This document shows, piece after piece, positions 10,586-21,899 of a stretch of DNA of 64,000 nt. Under the pieces are notes generated by a model. That model saw only the letters and a list, made by a program, of their open reading frames with translations. It was not told where the DNA came from and searched no databases. Positions within the stretch are counted from its first letter, which is position 1. The number at the start of each line of letters is the position of its first letter. This DNA is from Marinomonas profundimaris (GTDB lineage Bacteria > Pseudomonadota > Gammaproteobacteria > Pseudomonadales > Marinomonadaceae). The DNA lies in NCBI RefSeq assembly GCF_000508165.1, contig NZ_AYOZ01000060.1, positions 62,001 through 126,000 on the forward strand, given 5' to 3'. The translations under genes and the position numbers were made by a program.

Positions 10586-10901
10586 CCCATGCCTCTGAGG
10601 CTACATTTTTTCACATAACTTGCCAATTCTGACTCATTACTACTCATATACAACATCTAATACGTTACAGATTACCACTTGAATTTTACAAATACCAAAA
10701 CGCCTTCTACGCTTTTATTGGGGCAATCAAATGTGCAATCAATGTTTATGTCATAAAATTCTATCATTGATTGGTCATAAACAATTTGGACCTATTTAGC
10801 AATCTACGATATCCGGGCTATGTTTATAAGGTGCCTGAGATAATCATTACTCATTTTAGATGACACAGGCAAACACCGACTGAGTGGATAAGGAGTAACT
10901 C
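10586..10901. other. Divergent promoter region clpS / cspD
   Basis: 316 bp with no gene. It must contain promoters for clpS (minus) and the cold-shock gene (plus). A widely spaced inverted repeat GTTTATG (10744-10750) ... CATAAAC (10776-10782) is visible. A strong AAGGAG ribosome site precedes the cold-shock gene. No clear operator could be assigned. Confidence 0.5.
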
Positions 10902-11159
10902 ATGCATCACGGATCAGTGAAGTGGTTTAATAACGCGAAAGGCTATGGGTTCATTGTATCAGAAGATTTTAATGAAGATTTATTCATTCATTATTCTGCC
11001 ATCAATGTTGAAGGATACAAAACGCTGAAAGCGGGCCAAGCGGTCACGTTTGAAACGGAACCTGGCGAAAGAGGTCTGCACGCCATCGACATAAACCCGA
11101 TCATCAGCCAAGAAAAGGAAGAGATTCAAGAAGAAAACCAAAACACTCAACCCGCCTAA
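10902..11159 (+). CDS. cspD: Cold-shock domain protein, CspD-like
   Basis: 85 residues. Single OB-fold cold-shock domain with the RNP1-like motif KGYGFI (about 14-19) and RNP2-like DLFIHYSAI (about 28-36; CspD proteins likewise lack the usual FVHF). The GSVKWFNNAKGYGFI start and GYKTLKAGQAVTFE segment resemble E. coli CspD, which binds single-stranded DNA and inhibits replication in stationary phase. A 20-residue acidic, Gln/Glu-rich C-terminal tail extends past the domain. The position next to clpS-clpA is the conserved CspD context. Whether it inhibits replication here cannot be told from sequence. Confidence 0.88.
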   Translation: MHHGSVKWFNNAKGYGFIVSEDFNEDLFIHYSAINVEGYKTLKAGQAVTFETEPGERGLHAIDINPIISQEKEEIQEENQNTQPA

Positions 11160-11195
11160 TAATAAGTTGCATCGCTATCCAAGCTTGAATTTGTT

Positions 11196-11225
11196 ATCTT
11201 ACGCCTCTTAAATGAGGGGTAAGAT
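11196..11225 (+). promoter_or_regulatory. Strong hairpin in the rluE leader
   Basis: ATCTTAC (11196-11202), G, CCTC (11204-11207), loop TTAAAT, GAGG (11214-11217), G, GTAAGAT (11219-11225): an 11-bp stem with a single G-G mismatch. A T run (11243-11249) follows ~17 bases later, so it is not a compact terminator for cspD. It could be a leader structure of the rluE operon or a degenerate terminator. Confidence 0.5.
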
Positions 11226-11287
11226 GCAATCGCTTAGCGTCGTTTTTTTCACCCTATAACGACACAATCAGACCATACATTAGACGC

Positions 11288-11998
11288 ATGACCTCCAACT
11301 TAATTTTATTTAATAAACCATTCCGTGTACTTAGCCAATTTTCTGCTGAAGGTGATAAATCAACGCTCGCAGAGTACATTGATTCACCCAATTTTTACCC
11401 CGCTGGGCGACTAGACTTCGATTCAGAAGGGTTATTGTTGCTCACAAATAAAGGCGCCTTACAACACGTCATTGCCTCACCTGATTTTAAACTCCCCAAA
11501 ACCTATTGGGTTCAAGTAGAAGGGGAAATATCAGACGCAGCGCTAGAACAACTTAGGCAAGGCATAGAATTAAAAGATGGGCTAACAAAGCCAGCACACG
11601 CGGAGAGAATCAGCACGCCTGATGTCTGGGAGCGAACACCTGCTGTTCGGCACAGAGAGAACATTCCAACCAGTTGGTTATCCTTACAAATTCGCGAAGG
11701 CAAAAATCGACAAGTGCGTCGAATGACCGCCGCCGTTGGCTTTCCAACCCTGAGATTAATTCGCTACGCCATTGGCCCATACACACTCGACGACACACCT
11801 GTCGGTCAATGGGTGCATATTGAGCCAACCGAACCGCTATTACACGAGGTTACTCAATTTGAAGAACAACGAAAGAGAAAGACTTCCTCACCTCACCGTC
11901 GCAGCGCTGGTAAAACAGGGCAGCCGGTTTCTAATGATAAAGGAATGGCAAGACGACCAACTCGTCCTAAATCAACCAGCCGGACACATCGAAAATAA
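11288..11998 (+). CDS. rluE: 23S rRNA pseudouridine synthase, RluE-like, with basic tail overprinting nudJ
   Basis: 236 residues of the RsuA family. E. coli RluE makes pseudouridine 2457 in 23S rRNA. The catalytic Asp is about residue 43 in YPAGRLDFDSEGLLLLTN. The later family motifs KTYWVQVEG and REGKNRQVRRMTAAVG are present. The S4 domain of other RsuA members is absent, as in RluE. The catalytic fold should end near QWVHIEPTE (about residue 181). The last ~46 residues are a Lys/Arg-rich tail whose DNA also encodes, in another frame, the start of the downstream Nudix gene. It is the first gene of an apparent rluE-nudJ-mnmA-hflD operon. Confidence 0.9.
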   Translation: MTSNLILFNKPFRVLSQFSAEGDKSTLAEYIDSPNFYPAGRLDFDSEGLLLLTNKGALQHVIASPDFKLPKTYWVQVEGEISDAALEQLRQGIELKDGLTKPAHAERISTPDVWERTPAVRHRENIPTSWLSLQIREGKNRQVRRMTAAVGFPTLRLIRYAIGPYTLDDTPVGQWVHIEPTEPLLHEVTQFEEQRKRKTSSPHRRSAGKTGQPVSNDKGMARRPTRPKSTSRTHRK

Positions 11999-12344
11999 CG
12001 AAAGCGCAGTCGATGCGGTGATTCGAGAAACACTGGAAGAATCAGGCTGGCTTGTTAAACCAGTTGGCTTACTTGGCATGTACGCATTCACGCCTTTTGA
12101 AGGTGCTGACACGTATCACCGTCTGTGTTTTTTATGCGAACCAATAAAACAGGCCACTCTTGAGCTTGATCCAGATATTGTATCGAGCCATTGGCTTAGC
12201 CATGAAGAAATACTTACACTCCCTCATCGCAGCCCATTAATAAAAACCTGCATTGAAGATTCGCTTCGCAACCCCATTATACCGTTATCCTTTATTTCTG
12301 ATCAGTTTCTTCACCCTATCGATAAAGAGAAAGTGATACAATAA
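11859..12344 (+). CDS. nudJ: Nudix phosphatase NudJ (phosphatase NudJ-like)
   Basis: 161 residues from a proposed TTG start at 11859. It has GAGG at 11846-11849 and a 9-base spacer, and gives a protein close to the 153 residues of E. coli NudJ. The next in-frame ATG upstream (11772) would add an unrelated 29-residue extension. The complete Nudix box GHIENNE...RETLEES is present about residues 37-58, after the conserved LNQPAG. E. coli NudJ hydrolyses HMP-pyrophosphate and nucleoside di/triphosphates. The position just upstream of mnmA is the conserved NudJ context. The first 140 bp lie inside rluE in a different frame. Confidence 0.88.
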   Translation: MKNNERERLPHLTVAALVKQGSRFLMIKEWQDDQLVLNQPAGHIENNESAVDAVIRETLEESGWLVKPVGLLGMYAFTPFEGADTYHRLCFLCEPIKQATLELDPDIVSSHWLSHEEILTLPHRSPLIKTCIEDSLRNPIIPLSFISDQFLHPIDKEKVIQ

Positions 12345-12413
12345 CAGCAATTAAATTCATCTGAGGCCATGCCTCTTCGCTTTGCGAAAATAACAGTCGA
12401 GAAACAGCAGCAC

Positions 12414-13535
12414 ATGAAAGAAAGTCCTATTGCGAACAACGCAAACAGCTCAAAAAAAGTCATTGTCGGCATGTCTGGCGGTGTTGATTCCTCTGTATCT
12501 GCACTCATTCTGATGCAGCAGGGTTATCAGGTTGAAGGCCTTTTCATGAAGAACTGGGACGAAGACGATGGAACAGAATACTGCACAGCCATAGACGACT
12601 TAGCCGACGCCCAAGCGGTATCGGATAAACTAGGCATCAAACTCCATACCGCTAACTTTGCGTCGGAATATTGGGACAATGTGTTCGAGCACTTCCTAGA
12701 AGAATACAAAGCAGGCAGAACACCAAACCCTGACATTCTATGCAACAAAGAAATCAAGTTTAAAGCCTTTCTTGAATACGCCTTAGCACTCAATGCAGAC
12801 TACATTGCAACGGGGCATTACGTCCGTCGCGGTGAAAAGGACGGAGAACCGTTATTACTTAAAGGCTTAGACGGCAACAAAGATCAGAGTTACTTTTTGT
12901 ACGCCGTAGGCAAAGATGAAATAGCCAAAACCCTCTTCCCTGTTGGCGAACTGGAAAAAACAGAAGTACGACGCTTAGCCGAAGAGTTTGGGCTTATCAC
13001 GCACAATAAAAAAGACAGCACAGGAATATGCTTTATCGGCGAACGCCGCTTCAAAGACTTCTTAGAGCAATATTTGCCCGCACAACCTGGTGATATTGAA
13101 ACATTGGATGGCGACAAAATCGCACGTCACCATGGTTTGATGTATCACACAATTGGCCAGCGACAAGGCTTAGGCATTGGCGGTTTAGCCAAATATTCAG
13201 ACGATCCATGGTATGTGGTTGAAAAAGACCTTGAGCGCAACGTGCTCGTGGTTACTCAAGGAGGACAACATGAGTCCTTATTTAAAACGCATCTCATTGC
13301 CGACAACTTCGACTGGGTTGCACGGACGAAACCAACACTACCATTAACCTGTAAAGCGAAGTGCCGTTACCGTCAACCAGACCAAGACTGCACCATTTAC
13401 GAATTAGCGGACGGTCGTATTGAAGTCTCTTTTACAGAACCACAACGCGCGATAACACCTGGTCAATCTGTTGTTTTCTACCTAGACGATCTATGTTTAG
13501 GTGGCGGTATTATTAATGCCGCTTTCAACAAATAA
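12414..13535 (+). CDS. mnmA: tRNA-specific 2-thiouridylase MnmA
   Basis: 373 residues from ATG 12414. An upstream in-frame ATG at 12369 would add 15 residues, but its GAGG is only 2 bases away, so I prefer 12414, while noting that it has only a weak ribosome site. The enzyme adenylates U34 of Lys, Glu and Gln tRNAs and inserts sulfur received from TusE. The PP-loop GMSGGVDSS is near residue 20. The catalytic Cys are in [13 protein letters not shown] and [10 protein letters not shown]. The C-terminal beta domain with [10 protein letters not shown] is intact. It is followed by hflD, the E. coli order. Confidence 0.96.
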   Translation: MKESPIANNANSSKKVIVGMSGGVDSSVSALILMQQGYQVEGLFMKNWDEDDGTEYCTAIDDLADAQAVSDKLGIKLHTANFASEYWDNVFEHFLEEYKAGRTPNPDILCNKEIKFKAFLEYALALNADYIATGHYVRRGEKDGEPLLLKGLDGNKDQSYFLYAVGKDEIAKTLFPVGELEKTEVRRLAEEFGLITHNKKDSTGICFIGERRFKDFLEQYLPAQPGDIETLDGDKIARHHGLMYHTIGQRQGLGIGGLAKYSDDPWYVVEKDLERNVLVVTQGGQHESLFKTHLIADNFDWVARTKPTLPLTCKAKCRYRQPDQDCTIYELADGRIEVSFTEPQRAITPGQSVVFYLDDLCLGGGIINAAFNK

Positions 13536-13580
13536 TTCATTGAAAGCCCATAATTTAAACGTGGTTGAGAGAAAAGAAAC

Positions 13581-14210
13581 GTGAGTAGTCGAGAAAAAGA
13601 GCAAACGATCGCCCTATCCGCTGTATTTCAAGCCGCAGAATTGGTGTCTATTCTAGCCAAAACTGGTCAAGTGGATAACGCCAGCTTACAGCCTATGCTA
13701 GACAGCATTTTAATGTTAAACGCGAACACAACTGAAGACATATATGGTGGCCAATGGGATTGTCCGAGTAACTTAGCACTCGGCAGAAAAATAGCCCGAC
13801 AAGCTCTAGGAAAAGAACGCAGTAGCGTCAATCCTGATACATTGAGATACGCACTTAGCTTAATACATCTTGAAAATAAATTGTCTAAAGCACCCGACAT
13901 GCTATCAACCATTGGCCAAAAAATATCTCAAATTGAACAAAAAAAAGCGCATTACGACAGCGTATTACACGAAAACATGATCGCGTCGATTTCTGGCATG
14001 TATCAGGATACGTTAAGCAAACTGTCCTTCCGTATTCAAGTACACGGCGACAGCCGATTTTTACAACAACCACACATTTCCAATCAAGTTCGAGCCATAC
14101 TAATGGCGGGTATTCGTGCCGCGATGTTATGGCGACAACTTGGTGGTAAGCGCTGGCATTTGATCTTTAAAAGAAAAGCATTACTAAATGCACTAGAATC
14201 ACGTAATTAA
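13581..14210 (+). CDS. hflD: High frequency lysogenization protein HflD homolog
   Basis: 209 residues, E. coli HflD 213. All-helical peripheral inner-membrane protein. In E. coli it binds phage lambda CII, and its housekeeping role is unclear. The family pattern is recognisable: ALSAVFQAAELVSILAKTGQ at residues 12-31, then LRYALSLIHLENKL and a C-terminal VRAILMAGIRAAMLWRQLGGKRWHLIFKR. The start is GTG at 13581. It is the last gene of the rluE-nudJ-mnmA-hflD group, with a terminator immediately after. In E. coli purB follows, while here IDH and a chemoreceptor intervene. Confidence 0.93.
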   Translation: MSSREKEQTIALSAVFQAAELVSILAKTGQVDNASLQPMLDSILMLNANTTEDIYGGQWDCPSNLALGRKIARQALGKERSSVNPDTLRYALSLIHLENKLSKAPDMLSTIGQKISQIEQKKAHYDSVLHENMIASISGMYQDTLSKLSFRIQVHGDSRFLQQPHISNQVRAILMAGIRAAMLWRQLGGKRWHLIFKRKALLNALESRN

Positions 14211-14216
14211 TAATAT

Positions 14217-14240
14217 AAAAAAGGCCTTATGGCCTTTTTT
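14217..14240 (+). terminator. Rho-independent terminator after hflD
   Basis: AAAAAAGGCC (14217-14226), loop TTAT, GGCCTTTTTT (14231-14240). It lies directly after the hflD stop codon and ends the modification-gene operon. Confidence 0.92.
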
Positions 14241-14340
14241 ATTGTTTGGTATTGAACATTCACGTGAGCCAAAATCAGCAATAGAAAAAAATAGATAATA
14301 CGAGAATAACTGACATCAATTTTGAGTATATTTTAGAGCC

Positions 14341-14374
14341 GATATCTCTACCTTGGTTTTTTAGGTAATATATC
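14341..14374. promoter_or_regulatory. Imperfect inverted repeat in the IDH promoter region
   Basis: GATAT, CTC, TACCT (14349-14353), 9-base T-rich loop, AGGTA (14363-14367), AT, ATATC. It lies about 115 bp upstream of the monomeric IDH start, in a 279-bp gap with no gene. It may be an operator or leader structure. No regulator is proposed. Confidence 0.3.
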
Positions 14375-14489
14375 GACCAAAATTTTATCCTGCGAACGAA
14401 TTTTTGTTGCGTAAATTTAATAGGGAATGACGGCTATAAAGTCATCTTCGATCCAATGGGCAAACAGCCTGAAATGTTAGGGGAATTAC

Positions 14490-16709
14490 ATGTCGAAACA
14501 AACCATTTATTACACGTTGACGGATGAAGCACCAGCACTCGCTACATCGTCTTTGCTTCCTATCTTTAGCGCTTTCGCAAAAGAAGCCGATATCGAACTT
14601 GAACTGACTGATATTTCTTTGGCAAGCCGTATCCTTGCGTCTTTCTCTGACCTTCTCCCTGCTGACAAGCAAGTGGAAGATGGCCTTAAGTTTTTAGGTG
14701 ACCTAACCGCTTCACCAGAAGCCAACATCGTAAAACTGCCTAACATCAGCGCCTCTTTACCACAGCTTAACGCCGCAATTAAAGAACTTAACGCGCAAGG
14801 CTACGGACTTCCTGAATACCCAGAAAACCCAAAAACAGACGAAGAAAAAGACGTTCTAGCGCGTTATTCAAAAGTACTTGGCTCTGCTGTAAACCCTGTT
14901 TTACGTCAAGGCAACTCTGATCGTCGCGCGCCAGCAGCCGTAAAAGGCTTCGCTCGTAAAAATCCACATTCAATGGGTAAATGGAGCAAAACGTCTGTCT
15001 CACACGCAGATTACATGCGCGATGGCGACTTCTACTCTTCCGAGCAGTCCGTCACTATGGACTCCGCTCAAACGGTTAACATCGAATTTGTCGGTAAAGA
15101 CGGTTCAGTTGAAGTGAAAAAATCATTGCCGTTAATTGCTGGTGAAATCCTAGACAGCATGAACATCAGCTGCACGAAACTTCGTGCCTTCTTTGAAGCG
15201 TCTCTTCAAGAAGCAAAAGCGGACAACATCATGTGGTCTGTACACTTAAAAGCCACCATGATGAAAGTATCGCACCCAATCGTATTTGGTCACGCGGTAA
15301 CGGTTTTCTATAAAGACGTTTTCGAAAAATACAGCGAATTGTTTAAAGAAATCGGCGTAAACCCAAACAACGGTTTAGGCAGCGTATACGATAAAATCAA
15401 AACACTTCCAGAAGCGAAACAAGCAGAAATCAAACAAGCCATTGAAGACGTTTACAACACACGTCCAGAATTGGCGATGGTTGATTCAGACAAAGGCATC
15501 ACCAACCTACACGTACCAAGTGATGTTATCGTTGATGCATCTATGCCAGCGATGATTCGTAACTCTGGTAAAATGTGGGGTCGTGACGGAAAAGCACATG
15601 ACGCTAAAGCCGTTATCCCAGACAGCACTTACGCTCGTATTTACCAAGAAACCATCAACTTCTGTAAAACCAATGGCGCATTTGATCCAGTAACAATGGG
15701 TACGGTTCCAAACGTTGGTTTGATGGCGCAAAAAGCAGAAGAATACGGTTCTCACGATAAGACATTCGAAATCGCAGCCGCTGGCACCATGCGTATTGTT
15801 GATGCTCAAGGCAACGTTCTAATGCAGCACGCAGTAGAGAAAGGCGATATCTGGCGTGCATGTCAAACCAAAGACGCACCAATCCGCGACTGGGTTAAAC
15901 TGGGCGTTACTCGTGCTCGTCAATCTGACACACCTGCTGTTTTCTGGTTAGAAGAAGAACGTCCACACGACAACGAACTTCGTAAAAAAGTGCAAACTTA
16001 CCTAAAAGATCACGACACAAATGGTCTAGACATTCGCATCATGACGTACAACGAAGCGATCCGTTTCTCTATGGAACGCATCATTCGTGGTCTCGATACC
16101 ATCTCTGTAACCGGTAACATTCTTCGTGATTACCTAACAGACTTGTTCCCAATCTTGGAATTGGGTACTTCTGCGAAAATGCTGTCTATCGTTCCAATGC
16201 TAGAAGGCGGCGGCATGTATGAAACAGGCGCGGGTGGCTCTGCTCCTAAGCACGTTCAACAGCTTATGGAAGAAAACCACCTTCGTTGGGATTCTCTTGG
16301 TGAGTTCTTAGCGGTGGCCGTTTCGTTTGAAGAGCTTGGTATCAAGAACAACAACGAGAAAGCAAAAATCCTTGCTAAGTGCCTAGACAAAGCAACCGGT
16401 AAATTGCTAGACACCAACAAGTCTCCTTCTCGTAAAGCAGGTGAACTAGACAACCGTGGTAGCCATTTCTACCTAGCTATGTACTGGTCTCAAGAATTGG
16501 CCGCTCAAACTGAAAACGCGGAATTAGCGGCTAAGTTTGCACCGTTGGCGACAGTATTAACGGCGAATGAAGACGCCATCGTTGCTGAACTTGCTGCAGT
16601 ACAAGGCAAGCCTGCCGGCCTATCTGGTTACTACAATGTTGACCTTGATGCGGTAGAAAAAGTAATGCGTCCAAGCGCGACTTTCAACCAAGCTTTGGCT
16701 ACGCTTTAA
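14490..16709 (+). CDS. idh: Monomeric NADP-dependent isocitrate dehydrogenase (IDH-II type)
   Basis: 739 residues, the length of the ~80-kDa monomeric IDH family, unrelated in size to the 45-kDa dimeric Icd. It oxidises isocitrate to 2-oxoglutarate in the TCA cycle, yielding NADPH. Recognisable segments include the [20 protein letters not shown] start, the [14 protein letters not shown] and [21 protein letters not shown] substrate-site regions, [15 protein letters not shown], and [16 protein letters not shown]. Codon use is strongly biased toward optimal codons, consistent with high expression. The conserved neighbourhood in pseudomonads holds both icd and idh between cspD and mnmA. Here only the monomeric enzyme is present and it lies after hflD. 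Confidence 0.96.
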   Translation: MSKQTIYYTLTDEAPALATSSLLPIFSAFAKEADIELELTDISLASRILASFSDLLPADKQVEDGLKFLGDLTASPEANIVKLPNISASLPQLNAAIKELNAQGYGLPEYPENPKTDEEKDVLARYSKVLGSAVNPVLRQGNSDRRAPAAVKGFARKNPHSMGKWSKTSVSHADYMRDGDFYSSEQSVTMDSAQTVNIEFVGKDGSVEVKKSLPLIAGEILDSMNISCTKLRAFFEASLQEAKADNIMWSVHLKATMMKVSHPIVFGHAVTVFYKDVFEKYSELFKEIGVNPNNGLGSVYDKIKTLPEAKQAEIKQAIEDVYNTRPELAMVDSDKGITNLHVPSDVIVDASMPAMIRNSGKMWGRDGKAHDAKAVIPDSTYARIYQETINFCKTNGAFDPVTMGTVPNVGLMAQKAEEYGSHDKTFEIAAAGTMRIVDAQGNVLMQHAVEKGDIWRACQTKDAPIRDWVKLGVTRARQSDTPAVFWLEEERPHDNELRKKVQTYLKDHDTNGLDIRIMTYNEAIRFSMERIIRGLDTISVTGNILRDYLTDLFPILELGTSAKMLSIVPMLEGGGMYETGAGGSAPKHVQQLMEENHLRWDSLGEFLAVAVSFEELGIKNNNEKAKILAKCLDKATGKLLDTNKSPSRKAGELDNRGSHFYLAMYWSQELAAQTENAELAAKFAPLATVLTANEDAIVAELAAVQGKPAGLSGYYNVDLDAVEKVMRPSATFNQALATL

Positions 16710-16734
16710 TTTACTAAAGCATAAAAAAACAAAT

Positions 16735-16773
16735 AAAAAGCCCGAGCAACAATCTTGTTGCTCGGGCTTTTTC
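16735..16773. terminator. Terminator after monomeric IDH (also usable from the minus side)
   Basis: A-rich run then GCCCGAGCAACAA (to 16752), central TC, TTGTTGCTCGGGC (16755-16767), then a T run to 16772. Very strong stem placed 25 bp after the IDH stop. The minus strand also shows a T run, so it may back up the convergent chemoreceptor gene. Confidence 0.93.
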
Positions 16774-16864
16774 GTTTTATAAAAGTCGTTTACTTCTTAT
16801 CTCTTAATTTCAATAATCATGGGTAAAAAAATGGCGAAGCATACTCGACGCTTCGCCTTGTTTG

Positions 16865-18466
16865 CTAAACTTTAAAACTAGATATTAAACCAGACAAAGC
16901 ATTTGATTGAGTCAGTACTTGTTCGGCTGCTAAATTTGATTGCTCGGCATTATTGCTTGTTAATTCCGCTTCATCTCGGATAGAGCGAATACGTGCATCA
17001 ATATTTTCTGATGCCGCAGACTGCTTCTCCATCGCCGAAGCAATTTCAATAGCCATCGCGGAAATATTACTCATAGACGATGTGATTTTATGCAGTGCTT
17101 CACTTGCTTGCTTAGACTGCGTCACACTCTGCTCTGCTTGCTGTTTACTCACTTCCATTACTTGCACTGCATCACGAGAGCCTGTTTGTAGCTGAGTGAT
17201 CATTTGTTGAATCTGTTCTGTAGATTCTTGTGTTCTCTGTGCCAGCGTTCTTACTTCATCTGCAACGACCGCAAAACCACGACCTTGCTCACCCGCTCTT
17301 GCTGCTTCAATTGCTGCGTTCAAAGCAAGTAAGTTAGTTTGATCGGCAATACCACGTATTACATCAAGAATACTTCCTACGTCTGACGTATCTTTTTCGA
17401 GAGCCAATAGAACACTAGATGCCTTTTCAACACCTTTTGCTAACTCTTCAATAGAAGTCACACTCGTTTGTACAACAGCCTCAACATCTTTTGCAAAATC
17501 ATCAGATTCTTTTGCCGCTTTTGCTGCTGCATCGGCACTATCGGCAACATGGCGAACTGTGGTTTGCATCTCCGCCACAACATCGGCAATACCAGAAGTT
17601 TCCTGCTGTAAGCTGGCCATACCAGTTCGCGTTTTATGTGACGCTACAATCATCTGTTCACCAGCAACAGACAACTGTATTGATTGCCCTTTCTGACTAA
17701 TCATAAGCTCTTGAATACCCTTAATAAAAATATTAAAGCTAGAAGCAACAGAGGAAAGTTCATCTTTACCTTTTTCATCAAGACGAACGGTCAAGTCACG
17801 TTCACCTACAGAAATATTATGAAGAGAAGCTTCAAGAGTGTGTAAGTCAGGTAAAATACGACGGCGCAAAATAACAATAACACCCACAATAACGACACCA
17901 GAGATCAAACTACTGATCAAAGATAAAAACTCAGCATCTTGAATCGCTTCAATAGAAACATCTGCACTGCTATTAAGACTTTCAGATAATTCATTAGCAA
18001 TTTTTTCCAGTGAATCAGCCAACAGTGTCGACTCATCATCTAAACCGCCAGGACCTTTCATTAGGTCATTACCCGCTTCTGTGCCTTCGTTGATATATGC
18101 AGTAGCCATCACTCGGCCTGCATCATATACCTTTTGAAGCTGCTGTTTTAAACCATCAACTTCTTTATTGTATTCTGGGAGAATTTGCGCCAATTCGTTA
18201 AGGCTATTCATAGCACCGTCTAAACTTTCATCCGCTTCTGGCAAAGCATCATCGCCTCGTGTTGCTCCCATATCAGTCAAAAATTGCTGCACTTGAACCA
18301 CATAATAACGTGCGTCTTTTATTGCCGAAACGGCATCGGCTAAAACAACTTCATGACGAATCAATTCTTCATTATGCTTTAAACTACTCTGCGTAATATA
18401 GTAAAGAGTAGACAAAGCGATAAGCACGATGATTATGGCCAAGTTTATAATGCGACTAATTTTCAT
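16865..18466 (-). CDS. Methyl-accepting chemotaxis protein with helical-bundle sensor
   Basis: 533 residues. The first membrane segment is at about 7-26. The periplasmic domain of ~150 residues is all-helical and acidic, probably a four-helix bundle, with no Cache signature. The second membrane segment is about 178-198, followed by HAMP (about 200-255) and the signalling domain with the invariant hairpin tip [20 protein letters not shown], and [19 protein letters not shown] after it. Cytoplasmic helices carry Q/E-rich methylation-like heptads. No C-terminal CheR pentapeptide (ends GLISSFKV). It would relay ligand binding to CheA/CheW at the pole. The ligand is unknown. Monocistronic. Confidence 0.93.
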   Translation of the reverse strand: MKISRIINLAIIIVLIALSTLYYITQSSLKHNEELIRHEVVLADAVSAIKDARYYVVQVQQFLTDMGATRGDDALPEADESLDGAMNSLNELAQILPEYNKEVDGLKQQLQKVYDAGRVMATAYINEGTEAGNDLMKGPGGLDDESTLLADSLEKIANELSESLNSSADVSIEAIQDAEFLSLISSLISGVVIVGVIVILRRRILPDLHTLEASLHNISVGERDLTVRLDEKGKDELSSVASSFNIFIKGIQELMISQKGQSIQLSVAGEQMIVASHKTRTGMASLQQETSGIADVVAEMQTTVRHVADSADAAAKAAKESDDFAKDVEAVVQTSVTSIEELAKGVEKASSVLLALEKDTSDVGSILDVIRGIADQTNLLALNAAIEAARAGEQGRGFAVVADEVRTLAQRTQESTEQIQQMITQLQTGSRDAVQVMEVSKQQAEQSVTQSKQASEALHKITSSMSNISAMAIEIASAMEKQSAASENIDARIRSIRDEAELTSNNAEQSNLAAEQVLTQSNALSGLISSFKV

Positions 18467-18702
18467 ATGAGATTCTTTCCTGATAAAACAACAATAAGGA
18501 GGGGTTATTCAAAAATTCAATATTGTCCGTATCATACAATCGAGTAAGGCAAAAAGTGTGAATATTTACAAAAAAATACCAAGCTTTTTTTAAAATTAAT
18601 TCATATCAATAAAAAGGCTAAAAAATGACGGTATTAAAACCGCTGTAAAGGTTCAAATTCCCAGACTTTCATAGCAGTAACCACCTCTTTTGCCTATAAT
18701 AG

Positions 18703-20112
<1,410 letters not shown>

Positions 20113-20148
20113 TCTTTTTATAAAAGAAAGGGACGAATAAAGAGATAT

Positions 20149-20175
20149 AAAAGAGCCGATTTATCGGCTCTTTTT
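20149..20175 (+). terminator. Rho-independent terminator after purB
   Basis: AAAAGAGCCGA (20149-20159), loop TTTA, TCGGCTCTTTT (20164-20174) and a further T. It separates purB from roxA. Confidence 0.92.
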
Positions 20176-20250
20176 GTCTTTCAAACGTGCTTAATTGATC
20201 AGAAAAAACATAAAACTATTCCTATTTTCTTTCATTTTTACGAGCCACAT

Positions 20251-21444
20251 ATGACAGATTTGAACACGCCTTTAACCCTTCTTGGTGGCATGACAGCACA
20301 AACGTTTCTTGATGAATACTGGCAGAAAAAACCGCTTTTAATACGTGCTGGATTAACCGATTTTGACGTGCCTTTGGACGCCGATGAATTGGCGGGCATG
20401 GCCATGGAAGAAGAAGTCGAGTCTCGTATTGTGATTGAAAATGGCAAAACGCCTTGGGAAACACAACAAGGCCCATTTGACGAAAACACCTTTTCAGCCT
20501 TGCCAGAAAAAGAGTGGACGTTGTTAATACAAGCTGTCGACCACTGGGTACCGGAAGTACAAAACCTAAAAGAACAATTTCAATTTTTACCAAGCTGGCG
20601 ATTAGACGACGTGATGATCAGCTACGCAACCGAAGGCGGTAGCGTTGGCCCTCATTACGACCAATACGATGTCTTTCTTATTCAAGTCGCCGGTAAGCGT
20701 CGTTGGCAAGTGTTGGCTCCCGGCAACTATCAAGATTCCGCCATTCCCGATATTGCCTTGCACATATTGGATAACTTCAACGCCAATACGGAAATGGATT
20801 GGGAATTAGAGGCTGGTGACATTTTGTATTTACCGCCCAACTTTGCACACAATGGCCGTTCGCTAGACGATGACTGTATGACTTACTCCGTCGGGTTCCG
20901 CGCACCAAGCTTACAAGACGCATTAACCGGCATGCGCGATAAGTTATGCGAAACAATCAACGCGAAAGATCGCTTTGCACCGCCAGAAACGGGCAAACGC
21001 GAACACAGCGCACAAATCCATGCCGATGACATTGCCTACCTACAAACAGAACTCGCTCGCTTAATTAGTCAGCCTGACGCCTTAGCAAACTGGCTCGGTG
21101 AAACCATGAGCGAAAGTAAATACCCTGAGTTTTTAGCACCTTTGAACAATCAAGAGCTAACTGATGCATTTCAGAGCGCCAAGCAAGGGCAAACATTTAT
21201 TCGTCCCGGCGACGCGCGCATTTGCTATTATCAATCCGAAGATACCAAAACAATCTCCGTGTTTTGTAATGGTGAAAGCATGGCGATTAACGCGGAACTC
21301 GCGTCATTCGTACAAGCCATCACAGACCAGATTGAATTTGACTTCTCAGGTCTAGATTTGAGTCAAAATGAGGACCTAGAACCCCTCGTACGCTTTCTCA
21401 TTCGCCAACAAGGCATCATCGAACTTGTCGCGCCAGAAGAATAA
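20251..21444 (+). CDS. roxA: Ribosomal protein uL16 arginine 3-hydroxylase RoxA (YcfD), JmjC-type oxygenase
   Basis: 397 residues. 2-oxoglutarate/Fe(II) oxygenase that hydroxylates Arg81 of ribosomal protein L16. The double-stranded beta-helix has the metal-binding HxD in GPHYDQYDVFLIQVAGKRRW (about residues 131-150), the distal His in PPNFAHNG (near 209), and a wHTH-like C-terminal dimerisation region. The start FLDEYWQKKPLLIR is typical (the cosubstrate-associated entry strand). A location just after purB matches the pseudomonad order. The GNAT gene follows after 9 bp, so they are probably cotranscribed. Confidence 0.94.
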   Translation: MTDLNTPLTLLGGMTAQTFLDEYWQKKPLLIRAGLTDFDVPLDADELAGMAMEEEVESRIVIENGKTPWETQQGPFDENTFSALPEKEWTLLIQAVDHWVPEVQNLKEQFQFLPSWRLDDVMISYATEGGSVGPHYDQYDVFLIQVAGKRRWQVLAPGNYQDSAIPDIALHILDNFNANTEMDWELEAGDILYLPPNFAHNGRSLDDDCMTYSVGFRAPSLQDALTGMRDKLCETINAKDRFAPPETGKREHSAQIHADDIAYLQTELARLISQPDALANWLGETMSESKYPEFLAPLNNQELTDAFQSAKQGQTFIRPGDARICYYQSEDTKTISVFCNGESMAINAELASFVQAITDQIEFDFSGLDLSQNEDLEPLVRFLIRQQGIIELVAPEE

Positions 21445-21453
21445 GAGGACAAC

Positions 21454-21870
21454 ATGAAAGTATTAACATCCGACTGGAACAGCAGTAAAGACCAGCTCAC
21501 ATTCGTTCGTAAACAAGTCTTTATTATAGAGCAAGGCATCGACCCAAAAGACGAATGGGATGAGCACGATGAAGACGCGGTTCACTTTGTTTCTTTTGGC
21601 ACAACCGCTGTTCCTACCGGAACCTGTCGATTAACGGAGAATGGACAAATCGCACGCTTAGCGGTTTTGCCTGCGTACCGCCATCAAGGTTACGGAGAAA
21701 TGCTACTCAAGAAAGCCGTTAAAGTGGCCAGAGAAATGGGGATTAGAACCGTATTTTTACACGCACAGGTTGATGTACAAACCTTCTATGAAAAACAGAA
21801 CTTTCATACCGATGGAAAAGTCTTCTTGGAAGCGGGAAAAATACACATCCGCATGGCCAGAGAAATTTAA
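21454..21870 (+). CDS. GNAT family N-acetyltransferase (ElaA/YjcF-like)
   Basis: 138 residues. One GNAT fold: an N-terminal FVRKQVFIIEQGIDPKDEWDE segment characteristic of the ElaA/YjcF group, the acetyl-CoA loop motif RLAVLPAYRHQGYGEMLLKKA with Q-G-x-G (about residues 69-88), and a C-terminal FYEKQNFHTDG. The acceptor is unknown. It is 9 bp behind roxA with its own GAGG ribosome site, so it is probably cotranscribed with the ribosomal oxygenase, and a protein or translation-linked substrate is possible but unproven. Confidence 0.88.
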   Translation: MKVLTSDWNSSKDQLTFVRKQVFIIEQGIDPKDEWDEHDEDAVHFVSFGTTAVPTGTCRLTENGQIARLAVLPAYRHQGYGEMLLKKAVKVAREMGIRTVFLHAQVDVQTFYEKQNFHTDGKVFLEAGKIHIRMAREI

Positions 21871-21899
21871 TCAAAGCCTTTGATGATAAAATAACGGCA

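Noticed and set aside
18650-18670. GGTTCAAATTCCC, which resembles a tRNA T-arm
   Set aside because: The flanking bases do not pair as a T stem and no acceptor, D or anticodon arm can be placed.
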